From contig NW_004451649.1 in assembly GCF_000321225.1 (NCBI RefSeq), positions 509,831-573,830 of the forward strand: a stretch of DNA of 64,000 nt, written 5' to 3'. This document shows, piece after piece, positions 1 through 12,436 of this stretch. Source of the stretch: Odobenus rosmarus divergens (lineage: Eukaryota > Chordata > Mammalia > Carnivora > Odobenidae). The position numbers and the translations under genes are program-made. The notes under the pieces were generated by a model. It was not told the DNA's origin. It did no database searches and saw only the letters and a list, made by a program, of their open reading frames with translations. Every line of letters starts with the position of its first letter. Within the stretch, counting starts at the first letter, position 1.

Positions 1-282
1 AAAAAAAAAAAAAGAAGAAGAAGATAGCAGGAAGGGAAAAATGAAGGGGGGGAAATCGGACAGGGAGATGAACCATGAGAGACTATGGACTCTGAGCAAC
101 AAACTGAGGGTTCTAGAGGGGAGGGGGCGTGGGGAGATGGGTTAGCCTGGTGATGGGTATTAAAGAGGGCATGTACTGCATGGAGCACTGGGTGTTATAT
201 GCAAACAATGAATCATGGAACACTACATCAAAAACTATGATGTAATGTATGGTGATAAACGTAGCATAATTAAAAAAAAAGA
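1..282 (+). mobile_element. Carnivore LINE-1, 3' UTR end (5' part outside window)
   Basis: The sequence matches the remembered 3' UTR of carnivore L1s: GAAGAAGAAGATAGCAGGA at the start, then GATGAACCATGAGAGACTATGG, TAGCCTGGTGATGGGTATTA, GGAGCACTGGGTGTTATATG and AATCATGGAACACTACATC, ending in an A-run near 270-282. It holds no coding sequence. Similarity to the consensus looks high, so this is a relatively young copy. It is cut by the window edge, so I cannot tell whether it is full length or 5'-truncated. Confidence 0.9.
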
Positions 283-385
283 ATATTTGCTTAGAGGAAA
301 AAAATTAATGAGTTAAATAAAACCTTTGGCATATGTTCATTTAAAAAAAAAAAGTGGAACGAGACATCCCTGTATACCTTTAGCC

Positions 386-410
386 AAAATAAAATAAATA
401 AATAAATAAT
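386..410. repeat. (AAAT)n simple repeat
   Basis: A short run of AAAT/AATA units lies between the two L1 pieces. It probably grew from a poly-A tail. Confidence 0.7.
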
Positions 411-427
411 AAAGTAAAAATTAAAAT

Positions 428-1198
428 AAAATGGTGACATTACCCAATTCTGGTGAGGCTGCAGAGAAACTGGTTTCTCATTTGTTCATGAGAATGTAAA
501 ACTTTAGTCACTCTGGAAAATAAGTTGAAAGTTTCTTAAAACACTAACTATACACTTCCTATACAGTTGCACTCCTGGGCACTTATCTAAGAGAAATGAA
601 AACTTATATCTGCACAAAACCCATGCACAATTGTTAATGGCAAATTTATTTGTAATAGCGAAAAATGGAAATAACTAAAATGTCCCTCACTAGGTAAGTG
701 GTTAAACAAAGCATGCTGTATCCATACCATGGAATACGACTCAGCAATAAAAAAGGGATGAATTGAGATCCATCCAACTCATTATGCTCAGTAAAAAGGG
801 CCATTTTTAAAGGTCACATACTGTATGATTTCATTTATATAACCTTTTCAAAATGATAACGTTATAGTGATAGAAAATAGATTAGGGTTTGCCGAGAGTG
901 AAGGATAGAGGCATGGGTTGTGACCATGACAGGACAATAAGGGGATGATCTTTGTGTTGATGAAATAGTTGTGTATCTTCATGGTGACAGTGGTTACACA
1001 AAGGCGTATGTGTGATAAAACGATATAGAACCTCTTATATACATACATTGTACCCATGTCAAATGCCTAGTTTTGGTATTGTGCTATCATTATATAAGAT
1101 GTAACTGTTGGAGGAGAAGCAGGGTGAAGGGTACACAGGACCTCTGTACTTTCTTTACACCTTACTATAAATCTATAAGTATCTCAAAATAAAAAGTT
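428..1198 (+). mobile_element. Old mammalian LINE-1 (L1M-type) 3' UTR
   Basis: This is a diverged but collinear match to the 3' end of ancient L1M elements. Landmarks in order are a GGTGAGGCTGCAGAGAAACTGG-like segment near 450, CCATGGAATACGACTCAGCAA near 728, a TATGATTTCATTTATATAACC segment near 825, ATGGTGACAGTGGTTACACAA near 981, and a GGGTGAAGGGTACACAGGACCTC to TCAAAATAAAAAGTT end near 1123-1198. It has no open frame of note and predates carnivores. I did not assign a subfamily (L1MB/MC/ME). Confidence 0.8.
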
Positions 1199-1259
1199 AA
1201 AGGTGCTGTCCAACTCTCTTAAGTATACATTAAAATATAAATAAAATATATCTTATTAG

Positions 1260-1443
1260 GAACTGATTGATTGATTGATTTTAGAGAGGGAGGCTGGTAG
1301 GGCCAGAGGGAGAGAGAGAATCCCAAGCAAGTTACACGCCCAGTGTGGAACCCAACATGGGGCTTGATCCCACAATCCTGAGATCATGACCTGAGCTAAA
1401 ATCAAGAGTCAGATGCTTAACTAACTGAGCCACACAGGCACCT
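1260..1443 (-). mobile_element. SINEC (Can-SINE), older subtype
   Basis: Read on the minus strand it starts with AGGTGCCTGTGTGGCTCAGTT and carries the tRNA-like B-box region (GGGATCAAGCCCC-type) and the 'tcttgattttagctcaggtcatgatctca' variant typical of older Can-SINEs. The tail on the left has become a GATT repeat (about 1263-1280) instead of AAAT. No clear target-site duplication remains, which fits its age. Confidence 0.88.
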
Positions 1444-3289
1444 GAATAATTTATTTTGTAACTTTTAAATGTTTAAATGTTTTGCTTAAATACTGATGAT
1501 TTCATATTTCTGCGAATTGTCCATGATTTGTTTAAAACTACTTAATCAGACTTACAAATTCATTGTTTGAAATTCATAAATTCAACATGTGGTCCATTCT
1601 ACATACAGTTCTGTGAATTTTCCTTTCCTTTTTTGATTTTTGCGCCATCATGGTTTTTGAGTTTAATGATAGGCACTTTTTAAGGGGAAGCAGAGGTTAA
1701 TGTAAAAAGAGTGTAGTTGTTCATGGGAGTAAAGAGTCCCTAATGTATGATAATGAATGGGGTCCATTATATAGCTGCTGAAAGTCTTTTACTCTAAATT
1801 GCATTAATAGTTGAGATTAAGAAATGTAATCCAGCTTGATTCTTTGCTGCTAAAACTATGGGTGGATTATTGCTGGTGGTTCTGAGTGTCAACTTAAACT
1901 CACCATGAAATGAGGAGTACCTTAGAAGAGAAAGATCAAGGGTTTCAGACTGCCACAAGTAGGAAAAGTGGAAGGAATTGGGATTATTGAACCAGGAGCA
2001 ATGAAGACATTGTTCGCTCTGGTAGTTCTCACCAAGCACATCAAGAACTGTCAAGACCAAGAGAGAATATACTTGTTCTGTTAACCCTTGAGGAAAGAAA
2101 AGGACCAGTAGAAGAAAGTTGCAGATTTTGCCTTAGCATGCTGGGCAATGATTATCGTGTATGACTTCTTTCTTGGAATCTTAAGGAATTACAGGCAAAC
2201 CAAAACCAGTGTAATAATGCGGTCATAAGAGAACCTTAAAAATTATGTAGAACTATATATTTTGGTATGGCTTTGCTTTATGTTTTTCCTCAAAGGAAAA
2301 ATCAGCCTCCACAATAATGAAACAAAGTAACAAAATAGTACTGGTGATCTATTCAGTTGCAAAATAATCCTCATCACTTTCCTATTCACAAGGAATTCCA
2401 TAAAGTAGAAATAATTTCCTTAAATTTAGTATTATCATGTTTCATGAAAAGTCCTTGGAAAAATCCCATTTGTGCATACATCTCACACATCTTATTTTGA
2501 AATCCTCTGAGATTATAAGCAATTAAATTAATTGCATTTTGTAGCCCAACCCCTCATTTATAACATAATTCCCCAGGACCCACATGTCCAAATTCAAGAG
2601 CAGCTTGATAGAAAGGCTGATTTATTTTTGTTTTCTTCCTGGATCTGCTTTGAATATTCTTAAAAGAAGGGGGGGAATGCTGTGTTTAATATTCATATAG
2701 GATTTTCTTTTAAAAACAGCTTCTCTCAAAAGCCTGTTGTTAAACAGGACTACCTAGAAAGGGGTCAACTTGTAAAACCCTTCCTAAGTACTTGTTTGGT
2801 TCTTTAGGATTGATGGATAAGCTGATAGAATCTAATCTTCAAATGTGTATGTCATTAATAGAGATGTAAGAATCTCAATTTACTTTGTCTTTTTCTATTC
2901 TGTCACATCATAAGGAAAAGCTTTACTAATGAAGTACCCAATGGTAATAACCCATTATATGCTAGAATCTCTCTTTATATCAGATGACATGCAAATGAAC
3001 TGTTCTATTTCTGTGGAGAAAAGGAGACAAGGAGTGGTCTAGTTAATCATACTTGAGGGCTGCCATAGTTGTCTTCTGGGAAATATTATCATTATTCATT
3101 CTTATTTAAGGGTCCTTATCCTGTGCATAAGAAAATCTCCCATTCATTCCATTTGGGTCTGATGTTAATTACAGGGGCATTAATGGAAGCTTTCTTACAA
3201 GAAATGAATGTGGGATTAAATCAGGAAAAAAAAAAAAAAGCAAACTTCGGGTGAATCAGGTCATCATAAAACCGTGCATTTAGAAGCTG
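1444..3289. other. Unrecognised AT-rich sequence
   Basis: I see no gene or repeat family that I can name. A minus-strand frame at 1794-2060 (88 codons) has no recognisable motif. The stretch 1790-2130 has fairly even base composition and could be an eroded LTR or other old repeat, but I cannot support a family. Confidence 0.4.
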
Positions 3290-3405
3290 GCAGGTTGGAG
3301 GAACTTTAGAGATCATCAGTCTTGTTCAGAAGTAGAAACTGAGGCCCTGAGAAATGAACTGACTTAATCAGAGCCCCTAGCTGATGAGAGGCAGGCTTGA
3401 GATGA
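3290..3405 (-). mobile_element. MIR-family fragment (old tRNA-SINE), degenerate
   Basis: The text 'tttagagatcatc...agtagaaactgaggccctgagaaatgaactgactt' follows the antisense MIR/MIR3 core (usually GAGGAAACTGAGGCCCAGAGAGG...TGACTTGCCC). It is strongly diverged, and only the core is convincing. Confidence 0.5.
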
Positions 3406-3484
3406 CAAATAGGGGAGCCAGTTTCATGAGACAGCAATGTAGGGAAAAGGTAATTCTGGGAATTTCTTTTTCCAGAAAGCACCA

Positions 3485-3585
3485 GATTCTGGCTCTTTTA
3501 ACTAGGTCTGTGATTTTTGGCAAACCTTTTAATCTCTCTGGGTCTGTTTTCTTGAATTTAAGGTGAGGGGGTTGGACTAGACCTA
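3485..3585 (+). mobile_element. MIR/MIR3-like fragment, degenerate
   Basis: 'ggtctgtgatttttggcaaaccttttaatctctctgggtctgttttct' aligns by eye with the sense MIR core (CTGTGTGACCTTGGGCAAGTCACTTAACCTCTCTGGGCCTCAGTTTCC). The following 'ggttggactaga' also occurs in MIR3-type copies. It lies in opposite orientation to the fragment about 80 bp upstream. Confidence 0.5.
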
Positions 3586-3655
3586 ATCAAACTGAGCTAG
3601 TAAAAAGGGTCATATATGATTACTGAACTAAGTCTATTGGAAAAAAGATATTTCT

Positions 3656-3860
3656 TTTTTTTTAAAGATTTTATTTATTCCTTAGAGACACAGAGTTACA
3701 GAGAGAGAGAGAGAGAGAGCATGAGCAAGGGGAGAGGCAGGAGAGGGAGAAGCAGGCTCCCTGCTGAGCCAGGAGCCTGATGTGGGGTTCGATCCCAGGA
3801 CCCTGGGATATGACCTGAGCTGAAGGCAGAAGCTTAACCATCTGAGCCACCCAGGCGCTC
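3656..3860 (-). mobile_element. SINEC with clear target-site duplication
   Basis: The minus-strand copy runs from a GAGCGCCTGGGTGGCTCAGAT head (right end) to an AAATAAAATCTTTAAAAAAA tail (left end), with an internal (GA)n at about 3699-3719. The target-site duplication is TGGAAAAAAGATATTTCT at 3638-3655 and TGGAAAAAGGATATTTCT at 3861-3878 (17 of 18 identical), which fixes both ends and shows L1-type insertion. Confidence 0.95.
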
Positions 3861-3879
3861 TGGAAAAAGGATATTTCTA

Positions 3880-5260
3880 ACATATCATTTACATTTTGCT
3901 TCAAGAAACTTCTTCAAGAGGAGCCAATCTTGGATATCAAATAAGTTTAGCAGCAGTCTTTAATTGGCTTGTCCGCCAGTCTGTGCAAAGACTTTCTTCT
4001 TAGCCCAGATAATATCTTTTTTTTAAAACCATTTCTTCATGTGAATTCTGGTTGACAACAAGTAATTGATAATATTACTGGTAAATGAGTTTTTTCCTTA
4101 ATCTTCTATGTCTTTTAAGAAATTAACTGATCATGTATCCACATCTACACAATCCTTATTCACCTTGTCACCATATAATTAAGTCATTTTTCTTTTTCAG
4201 TCAGGCATTTAGGTCTAAGGTAATTGGTGTTTTATGAAAAATTATGTACATTCTAGACCAGTATTTCTGGTCTCTTTAAGTTTAATGCAAATAAACCAAT
4301 ATAAATTTCTAGTATATAAATTGGATCTTGTTTTGTTTCTCTAAGAAGGAAATGAAGCAATTTTTTTTACTTATATATTTCACTTATACTTAGTGTATAA
4401 AGTCTTTTATTAGATAAAATGCCCATTTGCTACTTACCACAATATTTTCACCTAAATTTTATAATTAGACATATAAGCAGGCATGTATTAGACCAATATT
4501 ACATTTCTCTTCCCTTTGGACCCATATTACCTGAATTACTATAAAGACCCTTCTGTGCATTATGTCTGTTTTTTCCTTTTCTTTATTTTGTATTTTACTT
4601 TGATATGTTCTTCTGGTTATATGTAGTATATTCTTATTTTAGAAATGCAGGAAACTATAGAAGAATTAAAAAAAAAGATTACTGTCAGAAATAACCATCA
4701 TTATTTCCACCATGTTTTTATTTATTTGTCAGCACTATTACTGTAATAATAGTCAATCTGTGAAATGGATTAAATTTTGTGTAATACTCCAATAGAATAA
4801 AAGATAGAAATACTATACATATAAATAGCTCTATAATTTGGTCATATTAGATAAGATGTAATATAATTTTAGTTTTTATTTCTTCAAAGAATTAGAAATT
4901 TGGATGTGTCCTAATAATGGCTTGCACATGTCCTCAGGAAATAGAAATAATCTAAATTGCAAACACATTTAATAAGTCCTTCCAAATTCTAACATTGTGG
5001 TTTCTTGAATGTTTTCATGTTATGGTCTTACTGCCAACTATTTTATAATATCTCTGTAAAATAAATTAAAATCATTAATTTTCTGTCACAAAAAAAGTTG
5101 TTTCTCGGCTTTCTAGTGGTGGTGATATCTTTGAATAATAGCCCTTCCTCTACCCTTTTATACCAACTAACATATATGATAGGCCAAACTTTACGTGGTA
5201 AAAAAATCAGCACAGTAATTGTTAATTCATGGGCTAACTAGACTTCGATGGCCTCTTTTA
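3880..5260. other. AT-rich sequence, nothing certain
   Basis: No gene is visible. The segment at about 4640-4740 ('aactatagaagaattaaaaaaaaagattactgtcagaaataaccatc') faintly resembles the antisense 3' region of old L1s, but I would not annotate it. The rest is unrecognised. Confidence 0.35.
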
Positions 5261-5344
5261 CAATTTTTATCTTTTTTTTTTTTTGCTTGAGAGTTTATAG
5301 GTAGTTTATTCATTTCTCTTTTTAAATTTTATTCATTGATTTCT

Positions 5345-5440
5345 TTTTTTAAAATTTTTGAAGATTTTATTTTAATTCCAGCTGGTTAACATACAGTGTT
5401 ATATTAGTTTCAGGTGTACAATATAGTGATTCAACAATGT
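5345..5440 (-). mobile_element. Carnivore LINE-1 3' end fragment
   Basis: 'ttttaattccagctggttaacatacag' followed by 'gttatattagtttcaggtgtacaatatagtgattcaaca' is the reverse complement of a common carnivore L1 3' terminus (GAATCACTATATTGTACACC...TAACTAACTGGAATTTAAAT). Only the last ~95 bp of the element are present, so the copy is severely 5'-truncated. The poly-A side is on the left. Confidence 0.8.
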
Positions 5441-5449
5441 ATTCTTCAT

Positions 5450-7828
5450 TTCTTCAAACTGTCTTTAACAAGTAGGTATAGTTGGCTCTAGAAAGCAAAT
5501 TTCAAATAGGTTTCTTTTTATATGTGGTGTCAGTTCTCAGAAAAATCAGTTCATTTCATCCAACTGGTTTTCCTTTACCTATCCAGAGTCCTCAGTTGGA
5601 GTGACCTTTGGAGTGACTGGTGTCTTGAGTGATGTAGTTAATGAGATCTAGCGACATCATGACCCTGACCCCTTCATGGCCCTGGCTTCTCTCATCCATC
5701 TTCTTAACCCCACAGGCTGAGTCAGTGTGTAGAATCAGGATTAAACAAGTGTGAATAAACAAGTTCAAGAGTTTTCTGTCATGACTGGCAGCTCATGGCA
5801 GTGGCAAAGTAAGACACAGAGAACTTAATACTGAGAGTGCTCTTTTGTGCACCTCCATGAATCCTGCCGGAGAGATCCCACTGTTTGTGGTCAGTGCAGT
5901 GCATCTAATCTCAGTTTGCTCCATTCCTGGACAGCGATGGCAGTTGGCCTTTATAATCACATAGCTGTTGGCACATTCAATGAAGGGATAGCTGATCTAT
6001 CACTTACCCAATGTCACACGTTAGGAAAGCTTTTATCTCATTAACTATGATTAATGTTTGTATGTAATGGGCTTGTCATGTAACTGTTCATATTCAGCAG
6101 TTTTGAATCCCTTAGCTTACTTGAATGGTGAAGGGTATTTCTCTTTTCCGAGGAGAGCTTTATCTTCAAGACTAAGTGGGCTTGTTCTCAAGTCACTATT
6201 GCCACATGGCAAAAAATAACCCTGTGATCAGCTCTTCCTTCACTCTTTCCCCACTATTGGTTTCAGTGTATTATCTGTCATGGAACTTGGGATGTCTTTA
6301 TATAACCACAGTCTAATTGAAAAATGTGAACAGTTTGGCTTATATAGAAAAAAATAGAAGTAAAAGCAGAACTTTAAGGAAACATTTGTCTGTTCTTTCT
6401 TAGCTGAAAAGTTGCTTTCCTAACATGATTTCCTAAGTCTGTTTTCCCAAAGTGAGATGAAAGGGGTAGAGATAAGGGATGCAGTTACTTTCTTGCCTAT
6501 GGCTGTGGTTCTTGCTTTATCTGGTCTACATTTGACAAGTCCTTCCCCTTAGCCCAGGGCACCGTTTGATAAGTTGACCAGTCAGTGATTAAACATATTT
6601 ATTTAGTTCAATGGGTCAGAGCTATTGCGACAGATAGAAAATTACTGATGGATTATCAATTTCAGCACCTCTGACATCTGGCCTCAGTGTAGTCCATCAT
6701 CTGAGGACTCATAACACATTTGCTTGGACAATAACATGCTCAGCTACCTGTGTGATCACAGAGTTGGATATTGGAAATGTTTCATTCAAAATTAGTAAGA
6801 CTGAAGTCACAGGAATTAGAAGAGTTCTGCACCGGCACTTGAAAACTTAAAAGCACCCAGTAGTTTATACTGTTTATGGCCAGAATGAGAACTGACTTGT
6901 ACTTTAAATATGCTCTGCTGAGTTTGGTGATGTTTTTATTGTTTCCTTAACAAGCGTATTTTGGAATTGTTTCTTTAACAAACCTATATTGGTGAAATAG
7001 GTATTTGGAAATACTTTGGAAACAATATTACATATAAAAAGATTTACTTGTGTCAAAATACTCTATTTAATGAATTAAAATAACAGTCTTAAGTTTGGGG
7101 TCTACTGAAGTTACAGGATTACCAAAATAGAACAACTCAAATACCTCCTATTCAAATGCTTTCAAAAAAGATTTGTAAAAAACCTTTCTTCTATTTCTTA
7201 TTACTGTTGAGTCGTTCTTTTATCCCAAATGAATTCTAATAAAGAATAAGAATCCTGTAGCAAATGTTAATCAAACATGAAGATATATTCTACTCTCTGT
7301 CCACTTCATTAAAATTTATTTGAATGCAGTCTTCTTCACATTCCTATTTCAAACTTCCACACAAAATTTAAGAGTAATTTTGTGATTAGGTTTTTAAACA
7401 AATATGATTCAGGTTAGTGGTTTATTTTACTGTATGCTCAGATCTTAAAATCTGGCTACATTTGCTGAGAATTAATAGGTCACAACTGATAATAAGCTTT
7501 AACTTTTATTTTGGCTCCACTCTCATTTGTAAATATTTCATGTGACTATTCCTATGTCTTTATGTTCCATGTGTCTAATGGCCTACGTGATGACAATCCT
7601 ACATTTAATATTTATGTGTGCTGTCATAAAAATATTTGTGAAGCTCAAAATGATTCTGTCTTTAAATGGCTTACTTTCACACATTTTCTTGAATTTTCAA
7701 GCTGATAAGAACTTAGAAATATTATCTTTGCTCACAGAATAAAGATTGAGCTCATTGACATTAACGGTTTGTATTTATTCACTAAATTCACACCTGAGCT
7801 ATTTGCCATAAAATTGACAGGTCCTGTA
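5450..7828. other. Unique-looking sequence, no gene found
   Basis: I recognise no repeat here. The block at 6520-6790 (around 'cagtcagtgattaaacatatttatttagtt' and 'gcctcagtgtagtccatcatctgaggactc') has the even composition of conserved non-coding DNA, but nothing in one sequence can prove that. Short frames at 5847-6044 and 7511-7742 have no protein character. Confidence 0.35.
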
Positions 7829-7845
7829 GAATGTCCATATTTTTT

Positions 7846-8070
7846 TTTTTTAGTTTTCTTCTTTTTTAAAAAATTTATCCATTTTAGAGAGAGAGAGAGA
7901 GCGTGAGCAGGGGGAGGGGCAGAGGGAGAGAGAGAGAGAGAATCCCTAAGCAGATTCCTTGCTGGGCATGGACCCTACCAACATGGGGCTCCATCCCAGG
8001 ACCCTGAGATCATGACCTAAGCCGAAATCAAGAGTCAGACACTCAACCAACCAAGCCACCAGGCATCCCT
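7846..8070 (-). mobile_element. SINEC, older subtype, with target-site duplication
   Basis: The minus-strand head 'gggatgcctggtggcttggttggttgag' is at about 8070 and the CT/GA-rich middle at about 7886-7942. The 'gaaatcaagagtcagacactcaacc' variant marks an older subfamily. The target-site duplication GAATGTCCATATTTTTT (7829-7845) is matched by GAATGTCCAGCTTTTTT (8071-8087). Confidence 0.93.
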
Positions 8071-8089
8071 GAATGTCCAGCTTTTTTAT

Positions 8090-10010
8090 AATATGTGATA
8101 ACTTGGCAATATTACAAGCCATATGGTCTTTTTTTTTTTTTTATTGCTAGAGACTTCTTGATTTGTCTTAAAATTAAGTGAGGTTTCTTTTGTAATTCTG
8201 TGGAAACCTTTAGCAGTTGACTATAGCATTTAATCAACCCATCTCTCCTTAGAGAATTCCAAGTTGGCTTGGAAAATTTTTGGATGAATCCAAGCTTCAG
8301 GATCCTTTCTTGAATCTAGATGTGTGAGTCAGAAAAACTGTCATAGATATTCAGATAAGACACAATTAAAAAATAAGGGAGGTCAGATGAGAATAACTGA
8401 ATTTGATTTGGAGAATTGATGTGAGCAGTTGTGGGGAAGCCATTGTGACATTTTCCTTAAAGACCAGCACCTCTAAATATCAGAACGTTCCACATTTGTC
8501 ATTTACTTTAAGTCCTTAACTGTTATGACCAACACTTAATGCTTTCTCAGATACATTACACTGCACTTTTAAAATTGGGGAGGAGTCACTCTGTGCTCCA
8601 TATTTTGATTAGTTGTCAAATGCCTACATTTGCCTTTCCCTTTTATTTTACACCCTACTTCTCTTTGAAATAACATAAAATTTTTCATTTGCAATTGCTG
8701 GCATATAAACTGTATATAAGTTGCCAGAAGTAGGTCAACAGATATCTCCATAAACAAAACAAAACAAAACACAAGCAATCAACATGGAAAAGTGATATAC
8801 ATTCTTTTGGAATAAAGATCATGTGGCTCTATCCATTACATGAGAACTTGTGATTCCATCAAAATGAATCAACTGTGATGAAAATATTCAATAATATGAG
8901 TTGGTGGGTGTTGAAGTTTCTTTGGGTAAAGGAACACTCCTACGTCGGATTGCCCGGTGCTTTCACATAGAAAAGAATGTGATCATCTGTAACCTCACAG
9001 GGAGACTGAGAAATTAAGCGAAGTAATGCATGCTAAAGTGCCTTATGAGCTATAGAAAGCCCCAGCAATGTGAAGTATGTTATTTAGTGTTGTGTGAGTT
9101 TGTTGGCATGGACAGTAAGGAAAAGAATACACAGCAATCCATTCTAAGAGTCTTCTGTGCTGACAGTCAAAGACTTACGGTTTTACAGAATTCGTATTGA
9201 CATGTAATGATTTTTCATGCAAGGACATTAACATTGACCAATTTCATGTACTAAAATGTAATGCAAGAAGAAGCTCAGAGCCACAGTTTTTAAATGCTGC
9301 CTTCTATATTGTCCTTGTAAGCATTTGAATCACTAATTTGGAATGACTTTTATCCTCATCTGTTTTTTTTTTTTTCATAAACCCTAGTAAGTGTCAAATG
9401 ATTTTTTTTTTTTTTTACTTCTTTTAGATTATTGGATTAGTGCTTTGCATCATCAACAACCTTGATTTTTGGCATTTAAATTACATTTTTTAAGCATTGT
9501 GAGGAACAGTTATGATAACCAGTGAATGAACACATGATTAATTTAACTTGTAACATGCATCAGCACTTATCCCAGTGTGCCCAGCATATGCATTGTGCAG
9601 GGTAACTTTGGGAAGATATGAAAAAGGACTAAGACAGTGATGCTGACATAGCAATCTAATAATTTTTCTTGGGTGGCCTAAAAGGATTTAGGCACTGGGG
9701 GAATTTTGCAAATTATGAAGCTTCTAAAATGTGTGCTGAAAGGATACAAAGTAAATCACATTATGCCTCTGATCTGGATTGATTCATATTATAATTACAT
9801 CTCAAAAAACTGATGATATGCTAATATTAAATTAATAGTTGTAAGTTGATAGTAAAATTTTAAATGTGGTGTAGCCACACAAAATATGGAAGGGAAGTTT
9901 GCCTTTATTCTATGAATTTAAGATTAGCCTGGCTCAATTATGATTTCTAGCCATTACAAAGATAGAATTCAATAGCATAGCTGGAATTACAGTGATAACA
10001 GTTGGCTTTA
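8090..10010. other. AT-rich sequence with short simple repeats
   Basis: T-runs occur at 8127-8142, 9362-9375 and 9403-9416, and an (AAAAC)n run at about 8754-8772. No family or gene is recognised in between. Confidence 0.4.
8754..8772. repeat. (AAAAC)n simple repeat
   Basis: Four AAAAC units, 'aaacaaaacaaaacaaaac', are seen directly. Confidence 0.7.
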
Positions 10011-10026
10011 AAAAAAAATTCTTGTG

Positions 10027-10207
10027 GCGTCCCTGGGTGGCGCAGTGGTTAAGCATCTGCCTTCGGCTCAGGTCATGATCCCAGGGTCCTGGGATCGAAC
10101 CCAGTGTCAGGCTCCCTGCTCAGCGGGAAGCCTGCTTCTCCCTCTCCCCCTGCTTGTCTTCCCTCTCTTGGTGTGTCTCTCTCTGTTAAATAAATAAATA
10201 AAATCTT
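10027..10207 (+). mobile_element. SINEC, arctoid-type body
   Basis: The head is 'cgtccctgggtggcgcagtggttaagc', followed by 'ggctcaggtcatgatcccag', the 'gcttctccctctccccctgcttgtcttccctctc' middle, and an AAATAAATAAATAAAATCTTAA tail. The head variant CCCTGGGTGGCGCAG recalls dog-type SINEs, while the rest is arctoid-type. The flanks (A-run plus TTCTTGTG before, A-run plus TTTTTTGTG after) suggest an imperfect A-rich target duplication. Confidence 0.93.
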
Positions 10208-10219
10208 AAAAAAATTTTT

Positions 10220-10910
10220 TTGTGAGCTAAGTATATTGCCCTCTTCTGTATTCAGAATAGTATACATCTCAGCTAAGTCTGAATACAGACTTTAGGACAA
10301 AATACTAAGAAGAAACAATTGAGTAATCATTTTAGTGAGTTGAAAGGGCAATTTAAACTGGGAACTTGATTGTACCTATAGTCAGCCTTGTTTGACACAC
10401 TCCTTACGATGAAGAACCCCAAAGAATGTCTTATTAATCAGTGTTTGGGTGAATTAATAGGTTTGAGTATTATTTAGTAGATATTTAGTATTATGTCCAT
10501 GTGAGTGTATGCTGTTAATGATTTTTTTTGAATAATTTTACTGAGATCCATTTCACTGTCTATCCATGTAAGTCCTTCATTCGTTGAAATTGAGTGAGGA
10601 ATGATTTTGTTTTAAATATTTTCCAGTTAACTTAGTTAAGCCAGATTTCTTTGGTTTGTTTTGTTTACGCCATGATGCTCTGTTGGAAATCATTCTTAAA
10701 ATTTTTATTTTATATTATGTATTATATTATTTTATATTTTATTTAGATTTATTTAAGGAAATTAAAATATTTTATGTATTAGTTGGAATTTCTTGGCTAA
10801 TAATTCTGAGCATTAGTTCTCTTTATATTTATAAAATCTTGAGTATATATGCTCTGGTATTTGAGTGAAAAATTCAGCCTTTTCTTTATGTAAGTCGAAC
10901 ACTGATTATA
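10220..10910. other. AT-rich sequence, no gene
   Basis: A very AT-rich core lies at about 10680-10850. A 70-codon frame at 10656-10868 consists almost only of Ile, Leu, Phe and Tyr. That is what AT-rich DNA encodes by chance, so I do not read it as a membrane protein. Confidence 0.4.
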
Positions 10911-10914
10911 TTCT

Positions 10915-11075
10915 GGAAATTTTTCATACACCATTTCATCATCACTTCAAGCAACTGATGTTTAGGTTATTATTTTCTTTTTTTCTTCATGAGGAAATTA
11001 AATGGCAGGTTGTACAAAAACTCTGCCCAAAGCCATATAGCTAGTCAGAGGGGATTTTTGACACATTTCCCATGT
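10915..11075 (-). mobile_element. MIR (ancient tRNA-SINE)
   Basis: 'catttcatcatcacttcaagcaa' ... 'ttcttcatgaggaaattaaatgg' ... 'ctctgcccaaagccatatagctagtcagag' follows the antisense MIR consensus (TCATTTAATCCTCACAACAA...GATGAGGAAACTGAGGC...CTTGCCCAAGGTCACACAGCTAGTAAG). Old and diverged, but collinear. Confidence 0.65.
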
Positions 11076-11079
11076 GTCA

Positions 11080-12430
11080 ATTCAATGATCTGGATTTCTT
11101 TCCACTTAAAGCAATATCTAGAGTATTTGATCTTAGGAAGAATTCTCAGGATTGATCTTTTTGTGAGTATGAAGTGCAATAAACAATTCTGATTTTGTGA
11201 GTTCAGGATCTTGGTTTATTGAGGTATAACTTGTTCTATGTAGATGAAGTAGATCACTGTTCAAAATACAAGGGTGTGCGTGTGCGTGTTTATATGTGGA
11301 GAGAAAGCAAAAAAAAAATATGGTATTCAACATTAATCTGTTTTCCAACTCTACAAATGCGGACTGTTTACTCTGTGATCACAAACATGGCACTTTGTGT
11401 TTGTTTTTAATTTCAGACTAGTGCCCCTTGCCACCTAAGCCTGTAGATGTAAATAGATGTAAATCTGGTGGTCATCCCTACACATGTGTGCATAAGTAAG
11501 CATTGCCTAGGTAGAGACTTGAGGTTATCACTTCGTTTTCACCATCCTTTCCCTTTTGTCTGAACTGAAATAGTTAACATGTGAATTCTTCATTAGCTCT
11601 CTTAGTCAAAGAATATGTAGAAACTCCGAAAGTTAGCTAATTTAAACTCAGATTATTGCTACACCAGTACTAAGCTCATAGAGAATGGCTGCTCAAAAGG
11701 CTGTAGTCCAGTCAAATATCTTTCTTACAGTGATGACAACATAAAAAATGAAGCTATGATGCTTTACTCAAAGCTTCCTTCTCAGATCTATTCCACATGT
11801 GGTGTTGCGGTAATATTGCAAGCAGTGAAGTATTAAAACAGTTTTGTCTTGTATTCTTTCATTCTGACAGGCCAATGACATAATGTCGACAAGCCATGTC
11901 TGATAGATGTGAAATTAAAAGTGAATGCCCTGCCTTTTTTTCCCCCCTCATTCTTGCCTAATGGCCTTTGAGCCAATATGGTATTTCACTGCTTCCGATG
12001 TACTGTCTTCCACAGTAAGTCTGGGAACAGCTTGGGAGGGTATTTTCTCAGGCTGCAAAGGATGGTTTGATCAAAACCATATTACTTTGTTATTAAAAGA
12101 GAAGAATGGAGAGGAATCAGCAGTAACAACAAAGTCTGGTTCGGGATCCGACTCCAAAAAGCAGTTTGCGGATAAAGATGTTAGCCCTATATATACAATT
12201 TAATTCTTTCACAACAAAGTTAACCAGTTGGTTTTCATAAACACCCACAGAACAACAGCATTTAGACAACTAAAGTAGAAATTTAAAACACTCTACAAAG
12301 TACACTATATTGTGTAGTTCTACTATATAGTTAATTATATAGTAATTATGTCATCCAGGAAAATGATAAACAGTAAATGGAAACATGACTTTAAATATCT
12401 CCCAGGCAGATATGTTGATTTTTGTTTTTT
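11080..12430. other. Unrecognised sequence
   Basis: No repeat family is identified. The plus frame at 11925-12203 (92 codons) lies in even-composition DNA, but has no domain or motif I know and no splice or promoter context that I can support. Confidence 0.35.
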
Positions 12431-12436
12431 GCTTTT

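Noticed and set aside
1790..2130. Possible LTR or ERV remnant
   Set aside because: Even composition and a longer frame suggested it, but I could not match any LTR ends, primer site or internal motif.
10656..10868. Possible small membrane protein (very hydrophobic 70-codon frame)
   Set aside because: The hydrophobicity comes from T-rich codons (ATT, TTA, TTT, TAT) of AT-rich DNA.
11925..12203. 92-codon plus frame with a Ser/Gly/Lys-rich end
   Set aside because: No homologous family recognised, no Kozak, splice or promoter context, and a stop-poor stretch of this size is expected by chance in 64 kb.
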